Source: Locusta migratoria
Lineage: Eukaryota; Arthropoda; Insecta; Orthoptera; Acrididae
Direction of reading: 5' to 3'
Length of the DNA: 64,000 nt
Assembly (NCBI GenBank): GCA_026315105.1
Contig: CM048747.1
Coordinates: 280,128,154-280,192,153 of the forward strand
Part shown: piece after piece, positions 48,670 to 60,330 of the stretch
How the letters are laid out: each line of letters begins with the position of its first letter
How positions within the stretch are numbered: the first letter of the stretch is position 1
Notes under the pieces: model-generated
What the model was told of the DNA's origin: nothing
Seen by the model: only the letters and a program-made list of their open reading frames with translations
Database searches by the model: none
Translations under genes and position numbers: made by a program

Positions 48670-49090
48670 TGTTGGTTCTTTCAATAACATTGGTGAAGTT
48701 TCTAGTAAAGATATTGGAAATACTTATTATTATAAAATTGATAACTGAGGTTATAAAGGCTGCTCCGATATCCAGTCACACTGCCAGTCTGGCTTGGGTT
48801 GTTGCACAGGCATGGACTACAACATGCCACATTATTTTCATCATAGGAGGCACTCTCATGCTTCTGTCAACAGGGTGATTGAAAATAACATTTTAATAGT
48901 GGTGACATTACTAATAAGAACTCTATCATGACTAAAGGATAGGGCCAGAGCCTATACTTGACGATCTTTCAGTTTTTGTAGGAGCTACTTTGAAATTTAA
49001 TATATAGAATGTGACAATTCTACCTATTAGCTAGAATAGGACTGCCAGAACCCTAACACAAGTTATAATAATTAATACAAATTTCATCAC
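48670..49090 (-). repeat. Dispersed AT-rich repeat, inverted copy
   Basis: Inverted counterpart of 42540-42990, so the I-group LINE sits between two inverted copies. Its 48.68-48.75 kb part also matches the TTGGTTCTTT segment near 36330, suggesting an internal rearrangement. A short related piece lies at 49650-49700. Confidence 0.55.
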
Positions 49091-49099
49091 CTATTGTGT

Positions 49100-50230
49100 T
49101 CACACAACTATTGTGTTCATCAGCTACTTTGCAGTAGCAGTGTTGTTCTGAAACTATTTAATCACACAGCGTGAGTTACTTACAGTAAATGGAAGTACAT
49201 TGCTGCATGTTTGACTTACATTTATTATCTTCAAAAACATAAATCTGCATTGGTATAAAAAGAAACAGATACAACAACCTGGTATTACAATCATTGAGAC
49301 TGTGCCAAACTAATCCTGAGCCAAACTAAGGACTGACTGTCAATTGTCAAACTCATATTTATATATAATGTTAGGTTTTAGAAAAGTGTTGGTACAATCA
49401 CATTCTTGAATTATGCTTCCATAATTAAATCAGACATCTTTCACAAACAAGATATGCATCACATTAATTGGACTGGACAAAATTAAGAAATATGGAGTTT
49501 GCCTGTTGACCTTCATCAATAGTTTGCAAGATGTTATGAGAGAAAAAGGCAAGTGGAGTTTCACATGATTGATGCTTCCTAGAGATGTGCTGATGCATGG
49601 ATAGGAAATAGTTGGCTGCTGATGGGATTTTTGAGGAAATTGATTTCCAGTGATAACAGCTGCGATATCTGGCCATGCTGCCAGTCTGCTACGCAAGCAA
49701 CAGCACTGGACGGCTTAAAAGATGCCACAATACTTCCCTCTTTCCTCTGTCCATTTCCTCCTCATGCTTCTCTCTGTCCATCTCCTCCTCCTCTCTATTT
49801 ACCTCTGCCTCCACTTCCAGCTCTTCCTCTTATTTCCTTCCCTGCTCTCTGCCAATTTCCTCCTGTCCCTTCTCTGTGTTCATTGCCTGCTTCCCCTTGT
49901 GGGTTATCAGTAGGGTTTGAGTCCCAATGAGACCACATGAACCTACACTTGCACAAGTTTATTACTCACACAACAGAAGTTAATACAAGACTGATTGAAA
50001 CATGACCAGCAGAACTCAGTGAAGACGGCTCCCAAAGAGGCAGGCTGGAAAATTGTTCATACATTCTCTGCTATTGACATGGAAGGGGAGTGCAGATAGG
50101 GGAGGAGAGACAGGGGATGGAGAGGGGGAACTAACTAAGTCTGACTGAGGCTGAGAAGAATGTGAGCAGGTTTAACATGATGGACCGAGGCAGTGACAGG
50201 TAAATAGTTGATAGATAGGATGAATAAGTT
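49100..50230. other. Unassigned sequence with pyrimidine tract
   Basis: 49735-49880 is an almost pure C/T stretch (TCC-type repeats); ORFs across it are artefacts. The rest may include an LTR of the gypsy element to the right, but I could not match two LTR copies. Confidence 0.4.
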
Positions 50231-50231
50231 G

Positions 50232-53200
50232 TCATCCCACTGCAGTACCTGGTGCAGACTGGAATAAGGGGGCTGGAGGGGGGATGGACAGAGTCATCTC
50301 ATGTGAACATGTCGCGAGGGTGCTGAGAACATGAGGAGAAGGAGGGGAGTGAGTAGACGGGTGGGTAGGGGGCGGGGAGCGGGGGAATTTGGAACAGTAG
50401 AGCTGGATTCTATCAACAAAGGATGGAAGGTCAGAGGGGGAGTGGTGGAAAAGCTCATCAGGGAGAGACAGGTTTTGGCCATAGATGAACTCTGTGACAA
50501 TAGTCTTCAGGTCTGGTTTGTATGATGAGCAGAGATCTAGAAGGAATAAACCATTCCCCTGAGGGTGGTAGGCTGTGGTGTGATTGTGTTTAATTTTGAA
50601 AGGATTGCATAAATTTTTGAATAGAACTGATTCAAATGGCTGGCCCTGGTCAATGTTGATAAGGGCTAGACAGTCAAAGCGGGAAATCCATGAGTGCACA
50701 AACGCCCAGTGACAGTCTCTGCAGTGATATTTGGGAAGAGCGCAGCTTCAGCCCAGCGAGGAAGGGAGCCGACTCGGTCAATATGAACATACTGGAAGTG
50801 GCCAGCGGCAACAGGAAAAGACCCCAAGGGAGGGGAGGTATGAGTCTGAATTTGGCTTCTTTGACAGGGGACACAGGCATGAGCCCAGCCTTGGAAATCA
50901 CGCCTCATGTCCCACCAGATAAAATGGTTGGTGACTAATTTGGTGGAGGTCTTAATGCCAGGATGAGCAAGATTATGGAGTTTATTGAAGATCTTGTGCC
51001 TGAGGCAACGAGGAATGCAGGTGTAGAAAGTGCCCATTGATTCATCACAACAAACGTCACCCAAATTACCAGGGACGATGGTGTGAATAGGTTGCAGAGA
51101 AGAGGAAGAGTCATGAATGAGTTGCATTGTGTGCCCTAAGAGTGGCCAAATGAGAGAGATGTAAGAGAGACAAAATGACATCAATATGTGAGAGGAAATC
51201 GACCACAATATTGTCCATACCCTTGATGTAATGGACTTTGGTGATGAATTGGAAGATGTAATCGAAATAGCGGAACCTGCGGGCACGGGGGTCTGCCAGG
51301 TGGTTGGTGATAGCAGCCACAAGAGACTTGTGGTCAGTAAGAATGTATAAGGAGTGAGTATCTACAGCAGAGCGGAAGTATTTAATAGACTCCTATGTGG
51401 CAAAGAGTTCCCAATCAAAAGTGGACTACTTCTTTTGAGCATTGTTAAGTTTCTTTGAAAAGAACTGCAGAGGGGATGTGGCACCATCTAGGAATTGGCT
51501 CAGAACTATGCCAATGGTGGTACCAGTTCCATCTGTGCTAATAAAAAGTTCAGCATCTGGATGAGGGTGAGCAATAGTGACAGCTCAAGTAAGAATATCT
51601 TTGAGAGCAGAGAATGCAGAAGACAGCATCCATCCAGGGAACAGGCCGATCGCCAGAGGCGTGCCGGTCAAGGCGTCAGTGAGCGGGGCTTAAAGTTCAG
51701 TCACACCGGGTAAATGTCATTGATAATAGTTAATGGTTTCAAGGAAGCAACACAATTCTTTGAAGCTTGAAGGAAGTGGTAGGTTTTCTCTTAGGGGGGG
51801 GGGGGGTGTTATCCCTTTGGCAGAAACTATGAAACCAAGAGAAAGCACTGAGCGTTGATGTAATTGACATTTGCTGTCATTAAGTTTGATGCCAGCTGCG
51901 GGGCTTGTAAACGTTTCTTCTTTTCCTTAATGGAATCATTGAACACTAATATGTTGTGTTAAGGTAAGCAAAGCAAAATTTCAGGTGGAGAAGACTCTCA
52001 TTGTTAAAATGTTGCCAAATTTGAGTGGTGTTTTTAAAACTGAATGGAATGAAGTGGTACTGAAATAAACCTATGGCAGTGGTAATAGCAGTCTTTTCAA
52101 TGTCCTCAGGAGCCATAGGAATCTATTGGTAAGCACCTTGCACTCCACAACAGAGAACACTTTCTTGCACCTGCCAGAGTTTGTGTGAAATCTGCAATGT
52201 TTGGAATAGGATAAATTTTGTGAATGAGGGTAGGGGCATTGAGCCTATGGTAATCCCCACAAATGCACCAAGAGCCATGTTGCTTGGGCACTAAATAAAT
52301 GGACGATGACCAGCTGTTGAACGAGGGCTCAATGACACCTGATTTCAAAATTTCTGCAATTTGATCATTGACGGTAGCCAATTTCTTCAGGCAAACGTGG
52401 CTCGGTTTGCTGGAGATGGGAGGCCCATAGACAAGATGGAGTTTATGTACCATACCGTTCTTGACTACTGAGACACCGTGGGAGGCAGCAGGAAAACTTT
52501 GTTTACATGCGCGTTCGCCATTTGTTGTGACCGGGTGAGGAGGTCCCGGGAGGGAGGGTGTAAATCACATGAACATGAGCATGAGAGGAGGTGGAGGAGC
52601 TCGGCAATACTTGTAGCAGCTGAAGTGTGCCAAGGTGTCAGGATAGTTATAGTTCTGGCCACAGGTTCACCTGGGAGAGCCACAGTTGAACTGGAGCAAG
52701 ATGGCATCTTGTGAAAGTTCATTGGACGGCCGCAAACAGGTGATAGTGTGCACGTCGCAGTTGCAGACGGCTTGACCAGTGGAGCAGGAACAAGTGAAAC
52801 AAGAGGGAAATCACAAGAGGATGAGGAAACACTAGAAGCGGCCACCAGAGTGACCACTGTGCAGGCAGAACGCCCAGGCAAGTCATTGGTATAACAATTA
52901 AACTTTGTTTACAAACATCTGCATACAAGCAGCACGGAGGGGGGTGGGCAGAACTGTCACAAACACTAATAACACTGCACATGCGTGCGACAACACTGGG
53001 AACCCTCACTGAAGTAACACTTGTACTAACCTTGGAGAGGTAGTCCTTCCAAAGTGGCTGCAGAGGCGACAGTTGGTGCAGAGCAGATGCCAGCTGCGAC
53101 TCAGTATCTGTGAGGTAACGATTGACATCTTCATTTTTGCAATGCAGATGGAACACATGTTCATGTTCACTAGATGACTTTCACAAGAGCAACTCTGACT

Positions 53201-53310
53201 GTTAAATGGCGTTGGAGCACTCACGCACAATGTCTTCCTTTTCACAGCACAGTTTAATCGCTTGTTCATGTTCACAACACAACTTTGAGAACAGATAATC
53301 AAACTTTTTG
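50232..53310 (-). pseudogene. Ty3/gypsy retrotransposon: gag N-part fused to RT, RNase H, integrase
   Basis: Minus strand. First a coiled-coil, Cys-rich gag start (KFDYLFSKLCCEHEQAIKLC ... TESQLASALHQLSPLQPLW, about 53290-53040) and a Ser/Thr-rich stretch to 52470. Then RT directly: GPPISSKPSHVCLKKLATVN, EILKSGVIEPSFNSWSSSIY, RLNAPTLIHKIYPIPNIADF (52440-52200); LFISTDGTGTTIGIVLSQF and PLQFFSKKLNNAQKK (RNase H); IKGMDNIVVDFLSH; integrase zinc region NLAHPGIKTSTKLVTNHFIW then CVPCQRSQ; and integrase core pieces HIDRVGSLP, ITAETV, NIDQGQPFES, TAYHPQGNGL. The core has lost about 17 residues after GSLP, and the catalytic Glu region after NGL is gone. Gag C-part and protease are missing before RT. 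Non-functional. Confidence 0.82.
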
Positions 53311-53429
53311 ATCATCTAAAGACACTCAAGGACAATTGGTGCACAAACACAGAAAGAGTCAGGATTTGATGTTTGAGGTGTGTGAGGGGTGGTGGAACAC
53401 CGAACATTGCACAACATTGGGGGAGGGGG

Positions 53430-54995
53430 GGGGGGAGTTTATGGTAAGATAAAAAATCCATGTCTAGAATCTATTTTGACACATCTACTATCAAAAAGTT
53501 CCAAGAGAGTTTACACTACAGTGACAAACAAACAGTAAAAATCTTTGAACCCACAAACGGCAACTGAGTGGTGTTGACAGCACAAAGTGAGCACTGTGAG
53601 GGTGGAGAAGGCCAGTGGCCATCAAAGTAGGTAGTAGAGAAATGACAGCAGCAGTGTCTATGAGGAAGCATGCATTCGAGTCACAGTCACATAGGTACAG
53701 GCAACCCTATGATGTGAGAAATTTCACAAACAGAATGAATCACATGTAGGCACCCGTTCTTGCCAAGGCAGGAGGTAGCACCTAGACCATCCAGCACTTA
53801 GCATTTGGGTGAAGACATGGCCAATGATTCTTCCTTGCCGCATCACCAAAGTGGCTGTGGTAGTAACACTAAGGATAATAAGGGGTCTGCTCTTGCAGAA
53901 AGCGGATGAGCAGAGGTGTTCCAACATCAGTGTCAGAGGAGTTGCCAGCAGGGAGCGCTGGAGGGTGTGGCAGGGACAGCGAAGTTGTCACTAGTCTGCG
54001 TGCAGGCAAGCGTCCTTGCCTGGTTTCCTGCCTGAGGGCTCCTTGTTATGTGCGCGACACTACCCAGTAGCAGGTGTGTGTTGCAGGGCTGAGTCATGGA
54101 CGAAAGATGCAGCTGACGTGCCTTGCACAGGTAAGCTTCGTACACCCTGTCAGTGATGTAGATGCGTTCACTCAGTGGCTGGAGCATGTTGTATGTGAGG
54201 GCGGTCTGAACCACGAGCAGAAGTTTACTTGACCAAACAGCCAGGAGGGTGGAGTTCGGCATACTGTGCTAATTGACAAGAAGGTGGAGGTGGCACCAGC
54301 ACTGGGACGGTTTCTTCTCGTCCAGGTGTTCCTCATGGACGATGTGCCTTATTGGGTCTTCAGAGTGAGACAAACCTTCTCGAGGATTGTTCATTTTGGA
54401 ATGCAATATCAATCAGCCGAATGGGGAGAGGTCACTAGGTCGACTTGTTGACGTGTTCGTGGAGATGCGTGATAATGCACAGGTCGTAAGCTGCATCGTC
54501 GAGTGAGTAGTGGTCAAATATCTGCTCAGTAATGGCGGACCAAGTTGTGGGAGCCTTCAAAGAGAAGGGTGGCAGCTTGGGAAGGTGTCCTGGTGGTGGT
54601 GACAGTGGAGCATCAGAAGCATAAGCTGAGGGATGATGTATACCTGCTGACGCGTCACGAAAGAACCTAGTATGGCAAATGTCCTCACCGGGAGCTTGAA
54701 AGCAAGAGAGTGAGCTGCAGAAGCAAGAGGTGCAACGACGTGGCCAAGGCACTGATTTGTGCCATGAACACAGGCAGGTGCACGAGTAAGTGTGGCCAAG
54801 ACTGTCCAAGTCTGTCAACCATGTGATATGGCGGGAGCGAATGTCAAACTTGGGCGAGGCAGGCACATGACGTGATCCAGGTAACACACAGGACGCATCA
54901 GCAATGTGAGGAAAATTTGAGTTTATATCATCACTAACAGGACTAGCAGATCTGCTCGGACAATCACTGAACATGCTCGGTGGTGCAGATTGCAC
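53430..54995 (-). pseudogene. Ty3/gypsy gag and protease fragment
   Basis: Minus strand. The gag capsid start, LPKLPPFSLKAPTTWSAITE (about 54580-54520), breaks frame and reappears at 54262-53940. A zinc-knuckle-like CYYH...FGDAAR...HWPCLHP motif lies near 53870-53810. Then a retropepsin-like stretch: YLCDCDSNACFLIDTAAVIS near 53690-53630, where the usual DTGA reads DTAA, and DMDFLSYHKL near 53460-53430. The domain order ends at a G-tract (about 53426), beyond which gag N-terminal sequence starts again. So this is a separate copy joined to the one on its left. Confidence 0.7.
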
Positions 54996-54999
54996 ATGT

Positions 55000-55570
55000 A
55001 TGTAAACTTGGAAAACACATTGTAATGTAAGGGCTAGAGTAAGCCTTTATTCTACTGCTCAATACTGATCTCTATTCTATCACTCGATATTGACTTTTAT
55101 TCTTGTATGTGATACTTCCTGGCTATACTAGTACCTGACACTCTGATTCTTTTAATATTTACCTTTCTTTCAACACACTACTTATAGCATGACCTGAAAT
55201 ACTTCATGTACCTTTCCATGCATACTTTTCCAATTGTAATTTTGATATTCCTGGCAATTTTATGGCATCTATGAAGTTAAGAGGAAACATAATTACTGGT
55301 TCTGTTCACAAAATCTGTGCAATTATTATTTTCAGTGAAAGGACATTCAACAATCTTTAATATAAAAGAATTGTCTTTCTGATTATTAACTGTACTAATT
55401 AAAGTCCATTAAATATTACAAATTACTTGAATAAGGAAAAGCTGTGGATGAAATGCAGGTAAGATATCTAAATTTTATTTCATGCTGAAAGCATAATGAC
55501 AACTCATTTAATTTTCGAGATGTAGGGTGTTATGTCCGACGGACAGATGCGGGTTAGTGCGCGCATTTCT
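55000..55570. other. Unassigned AT-rich sequence
   Basis: No gene. I looked for an LTR matching 49.9-50.2 kb and did not find one. Confidence 0.4.
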
Positions 55571-55574
55571 GTCC

Positions 55575-55700
55575 ATGCGCTCCTCCCAAATATCACTGCA
55601 GAGACTGTCACTGGGCGTTTGTGCACTCATGAATTTCCCACTTTGGCTGTCTAGCCCTTATCACCATTGACCAGGGCCAGCAGTTCTATTCAATATACTT
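55575..55700 (+). repeat. Short inverted copy of the gypsy integrase
   Basis: The plus strand reads ITAETVTGRLCTHEFPTLAV, the same segment as 50745-50640 on the minus strand, with few differences, about 5 kb away and inverted. Confidence 0.75.
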
Positions 55701-55747
55701 GTCACTGATATTAAGAAAACAGTTTCGCTTGTAGCTCTAGATCATAA

Positions 55748-56140
55748 GTGTTCACTCTAAATTTGGACTGTCTGAGTATGCCAATTTTTGGTGAAGTTAT
55801 GTCCTGTGACCATTTTATGTTACTTTTAAGAATGTTACATTTTAGTGACAAATCAGCCAATCATGGAGATGACAGTTTGTTTAAGATTAGGAAAATAATT
55901 GATATAGCTCAAGTGGCATTCCATAGTTATTGTTCAAAGCTCGCTTATCTTTTAAACAGTTCATTCCTTCAAAATGAAGTACATTTGGAATCAAGACATT
56001 TGTGTTGTGTGACTGTAAAACTGGATATATCGTGGATGTCATTGTAGACACAGGCACAACAACAGAAATTGAACTCCATAATTTACTAGAAACTGGTATT
56101 TGTAAAAGAAGTGTCAAATATAGCCTACACTATTTTTACT
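55748..56140 (+). pseudogene. piggyBac-type transposase fragment
   Basis: DDE transposase remnant of the piggyBac superfamily. Frame 1 (55748-) gives MPIFGEVMSCDHFMLLLRML then HFSDKSANHGDDSLFKIRKI, the classic FLHFSDN ... LFKIRP region. After an internal deletion that removes the DESL ... KQYIPSKR segment with a catalytic Asp, a shifted frame at about 55998-56120 gives KTFVLCDCKTGYIVDVIVDT then TTTEIELHNLLETGICKRSV. No TTAA-bounded ends were found. Confidence 0.8.
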
Positions 56141-56149
56141 TTCTCACAA

Positions 56150-57430
56150 AAATCACCATGTTTACAACAATTTTTTAGACTATTGCAAAATAGTAATAGG
56201 TGGCTGAAACTTTTTTTTCCACATCCCGTGTTGCCAAGCTATTAAGTATTAAGTTTCATGTTCAGCATGCATTTACATTAGGAGATATGAGAATAAATAA
56301 ATAAATAAATAAAAATTAAAAATTTTTTTTCATGCTGTGATTTACACATTCAACTTTCATTCAAATTACCTAGCATTTTTGGTCTGCATTAGATGACCAA
56401 ATACAACTTTTATGCAGTTAAAATAGTGGTGTTTCTAATCAGTCCAGTTTTTTTTATATAACACACTTTATGCAAAATAAGGTGGAAAATACCACATTTT
56501 TATCATTTTTTAAAATCTTCAAATTTGCACTTAATTTATTCAATATTGGAAAGTGGGACATAAATGAAACATCATGTTTTAGAACCTTGTATTGTTAGGT
56601 TACCACATGCCAAGTTTCACATTCATCATAGCTTTAGTTCCTGAGATATGACACACAAAACATTGAGTTTTTTTGGGTGCAGATTTTTGTTTTGTTTTTG
56701 TGAGCAACTTTGCTTGAACTTTGCTGGCTATATGTAGCCCATAAAATTCTTTTCAATTTTATTCCTATGAGAATGCATACACTTGTACATGATAGGCAAG
56801 TTTCATATCTTTCATCGAAATATTTTCCAAGTTATTTGTCATGAATTTACACTTTCCCTACACAAAGTCGCACATGACATCAAACAACTGACTACACTTC
56901 GGCTAGTATTGCTTCACCGAATCATAATGTTTACCTATGTTCATAGGGGACGTGTTTGAATGTTCACATAAAATTTCCTGTGATGATCAAGCTGGAAAAG
57001 TTCTGAAATTAAGCGATTTTGTCATGGAATGACGCAGGAGTTAAATGTTAGCAGTGTAAACAGTTACAGAGTACATTATGCCTGTCAAGCAATCATTTCC
57101 AGATTCAAAGCTATGGAATAAGTATCTAGATATACTGCCCATATTTGTAATGTCAGCGAGTACACAGACAATGAGACTGTCGCGGCTGCTCTCAGGCCAG
57201 GGCAAAGACAGCTGAGCAGAAAGCTCCTCTATACACAGTAGTATGATAGTTTACGGATTGAAATGTACTAAAATAACCAGAGCACAGCTTGACAAAGCTA
57301 ACTAAGCAAGTCATGTGACATTTACAGCTGATCTCCAGTCTCCTTAGCTTTTAATTCTGTGATTTTAATTGAGTGTAATGTAGAATACTGGATAGTATAT
57401 GTAAGAACGCATAGTCTTGTGCTAATAACA
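56150..57430. other. Unassigned AT-rich intergenic sequence
   Basis: No gene recognised. Confidence 0.5.
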
Positions 57431-57437
57431 TTAAATA

Positions 57438-57765
57438 AAAAGTACTTGGTTTTCTGTCCACGTCAAGTGGTATGACTGCCTACTGGCTGCTAGTACGGGC
57501 TTATATAAACTAGCTGTTTGCTGTGACATCACTGGTGTCCCCTGACATCGCCATATATGGGCATGTGTTGAGTTGGTGTTTGATGTGTTTGTTTTAACTC
57601 CACGATGGCTGGATCCCAGACTGCAGTGAGATCAGCCCGTACTACCAACCAGTAGGCAGTCATACCACTTGACAATGGTCAAGTAGTTCTTGGCCAAAAG
57701 CTAGTGGAGTTTTAACCACTTGACACAGACGGAAACCTGAGATCTTTTTGTTCACTGGATAGTAT
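57438..57765. mobile_element. Foldback element with duplicated arm segment
   Basis: The left arm (57438-57510) and right arm (57630-57765) are inverted copies sharing GTCAAGTGGTATGACTGCCT, then TAGTACGGGC. The right arm has an extra segment of about 60 bp containing a second CCACTTGAC. Ends resemble each other (GGTTTTCTGTCCACGTC and, inverted, GGTTTCCGTCTGTGTC). No coding capacity. Confidence 0.72.
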
Positions 57766-57769
57766 AGTT

Positions 57770-58985
57770 TTAACAACACATTCATTTACTTTTTATTATC
57801 TTTTATAAACTGAAAATGATGGTAGTTCCTGTGTTTCCAGTTGTTTTAGCCATGTTAAATGTATGAATTAAAATAGCCATGAAAGTACTGTACAGGATAT
57901 GTAGGTGTGAAATAAAACAAAGAAATTTGTAAATTGCTTTTATTTGTACCTGTTGCAGGAAATTACAAAGTATATATCTGAAATTTTCAGAAAGGCCTTC
58001 TTTACATGTCAAAACAGTTTTCACATTTGACAAAGTACCCTATCCCTCACATTATGTTCTGAAATATAACTGCATTGTTGCAATATCATTTGCAAAATTA
58101 TCCTTGAAAACTATGTTGAGACTCATAATATCTTAAATAAAATGGTTTTCTGTAAGTTGCAGATTTAACAGCACACAAGCATGTGCTGATTTTGTAAAGT
58201 ATTTAAAAAAACAAACTTAACAGCTGAGAGTAAGCTGATTACAATAGATACTGCAATGACTGAGGGCTGCCACTGAATGGATCACACACTGAAATATTTC
58301 TCCTTAATAGTTAAATAAATAAATACATAATTTTATTTAAAAAGGAAAAGAAGGTAATGGTTTGATGTCAATGAAGTAAATTTAGAAAAAAATAGTGCCT
58401 GACAAAATAATGTTTCACAAAAAGAAAGTTAACACCAAAAGCAAATAAATTCTGAAACCAATCATAATTTTTTAAATGAAAAGATTGGCGCTAAAATTAC
58501 GGCGGGAGAAATATCTCAAGTTAATGGCCGCATTACAAATCACTGTTATTCAAAATTATGCCTGTAAAAATTTACTGTAACTGAATGACGCTGGAAAATG
58601 ACACAAAAGTATTTAATTCTAACAGTGTGTCCAAAAACCTGTCTGATTTCATAGAAGAGCTGCTCGCCACAAATACATTGTACAGAAACTAACTGTTGGA
58701 ATGCACTCATATAACACCAATTTATCATAAGTCCACAGCTTGCTAAAAATGGAAAATAATTAAATTTGAATAAAATGGCATATATCTCAGGGACATTTAG
58801 TGTGGAACAAAAGATTCTACAATAATTATGGTGTATTGTGCATCGTTCCAACATTTAATTTTGCACACTGCAAAGAAAATGGTGGCTATCTGTAAGAAAA
58901 ATTCACACACTATTAATGTATTGTACAGTAAGGAATAATGAGATGGCTTTAAAATAAAAATAATGAGGAATGCAAATTGTCATTA
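57770..58985. other. Unassigned AT-rich intergenic sequence
   Basis: No gene recognised; short ORFs only. Confidence 0.5.
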
Positions 58986-58999
58986 AATAAAATTAGCTG

Positions 59000-59212
59000 T
59001 CTTATATTCTGAATGTTCAAATGTTTGTAAAGTCTATGGGACTTAACTACGGGGTTATCAGTACCTAAACTTACAAACTACTTATGAACTAACTAAGACT
59101 AAGGACGGCACAAATATCCATGCCCGAGGGGGGATTCGAACCCCCGACCGCAGTGGCCGTGCAGACCGTGACTGAAGCGCCTTAGTCCCCTCGGCCACCG
59201 CGGCCGGCCTTA
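59000..59212 (-). repeat. tRNA-derived SINE, best-preserved copy
   Basis: The minus strand starts GGCCGCGGTGGCCGAGGGGA, a good box A. GGTTCGAATCC (box B) follows, then CATGGATATTTGTG and a body ending CATAGACTTTACAAACATTTG. The head resembles a long-variable-arm tRNA (Ser/Leu type), but the acceptor stem is not closed, so it is a SINE promoter and not a tRNA gene. Related copies: 15.04-15.21 kb and 5.83-5.94 kb. Confidence 0.85.
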
Positions 59213-59402
59213 TATTCTGAAAAACACACACAATAACTTCCAAAATCTATTCTGTGCCCACAAAGAAATTACAATTCAAATAAGTTTATGGGGATCTTGA
59301 GGAGTTTGAGCTCCAGAGATACCACATATTTACGAGATAGAAATGCACTTTATTGTTATTCGCTATTGCATGGCCAACGGATTTCAGGGAAGCTAGCTCC
59401 AA

Positions 59403-59405
<3 letters not shown>

Positions 59406-59464
<59 letters not shown>
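59406..59464. repeat. (AT)n microsatellite
   Basis: About 29 AT units. ORFs reading YIYIYI across it are artefacts. Confidence 0.95.
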
Positions 59465-59466
<2 letters not shown>

Positions 59467-59839
59467 ACACGCCGCCACACAGCCTCCTCCCGCAGTACAG
59501 ACTACACTCTGATGAGGTGAGGGGGGAGGGGGGGGGGAGCGGCCAGGGATGACGAAGATGTGATGTGTGGCAGTGAAGTCGGTAGGTAGGGGCCAGGGTT
59601 CAATGTTGCAATCCATTAGACGTTGTCCTGTCTTGTCAGCAGATGCGGCAGCAAGTTTTTGTTTCTTTACGCGTGTGACAATTGTTGCGATAACGCGAGG
59701 CAGCACAGTGACGTGCACGTCAAGGGGCATAGCACTGACCAAGCTGGCAGAAGGTGGGTCGGGAGCTTTCGTGATGACTGAGGAAAGTCAGGACGCTGGA
59801 ATGGTAGCTGCATCGAGAGGAGGTGCCTGCGAGTCTAGT

Positions 59840-60330
59840 GCGACGGTGGGCGATGGCTTGGAAGTTGTTGTGTCAGCCGAGGAGAGCCGAGGTGCCGAAG
59901 TAGTAGATGAGCCGGCCGGTGGCGTGTGTGAGGGCAGCACGGCGGCGAGCGGTGGTTCGAAAGTTATCAGGGCGGCCGAATAATGAAGATGTGTAAAAAT
60001 GAAGTTGTGTCGGCTGCTAGTGCACGCGAGTGTAGCACTATGGTGGGCAATGGCTTGGAAGTTGTCATGGCAGCCGAGGAGAGCTGAGACGACAAAATAG
60101 TAGACGAAGTGGCCGGCGGTGTGTGCTAGGACAGCACGGCGGTGAGCGGTAACTCAGAAACCTGATGAGACCTGAGACCTGATGTGACGAAGTAGTACTT
60201 ACGCTGGCTGGCGGTGTGCACGCTGGCGCAGCACGGCGGCGGTTGGCAGCTTGGACACTTTCAGGGCGGCCGAGGAGAGCCGAAGTGCCGAAGTAGTTGA
60301 CATGTCGGCCGCTGGCGTGCATGAGGAAGG
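59840..60330. repeat. Imperfect GC-rich repeats in gag leader
   Basis: Three diverged units of roughly 150-200 bp share GGCTTGGAAGTTGT-like, AGCCGAGGAGAGC and GCCGGCGGTGTGTG-like phrases. They code Ala/Ser/Pro-rich peptide on the minus strand. Confidence 0.6.

Noticed and set aside
49622..49930. Pro/Leu/Ser-rich ORFs in three frames
   Set aside because: All three frames of a pyrimidine-rich tract stay open; no coding signal.
59101..59212. tRNA gene on the minus strand
   Set aside because: Box A and B are good, but the acceptor stem does not close and the sequence continues into a repeated body also present at 15.1 kb: a SINE.
59286..59742. ORFs with Tyr-Ile runs
   Set aside because: They translate the (AT)n tract.
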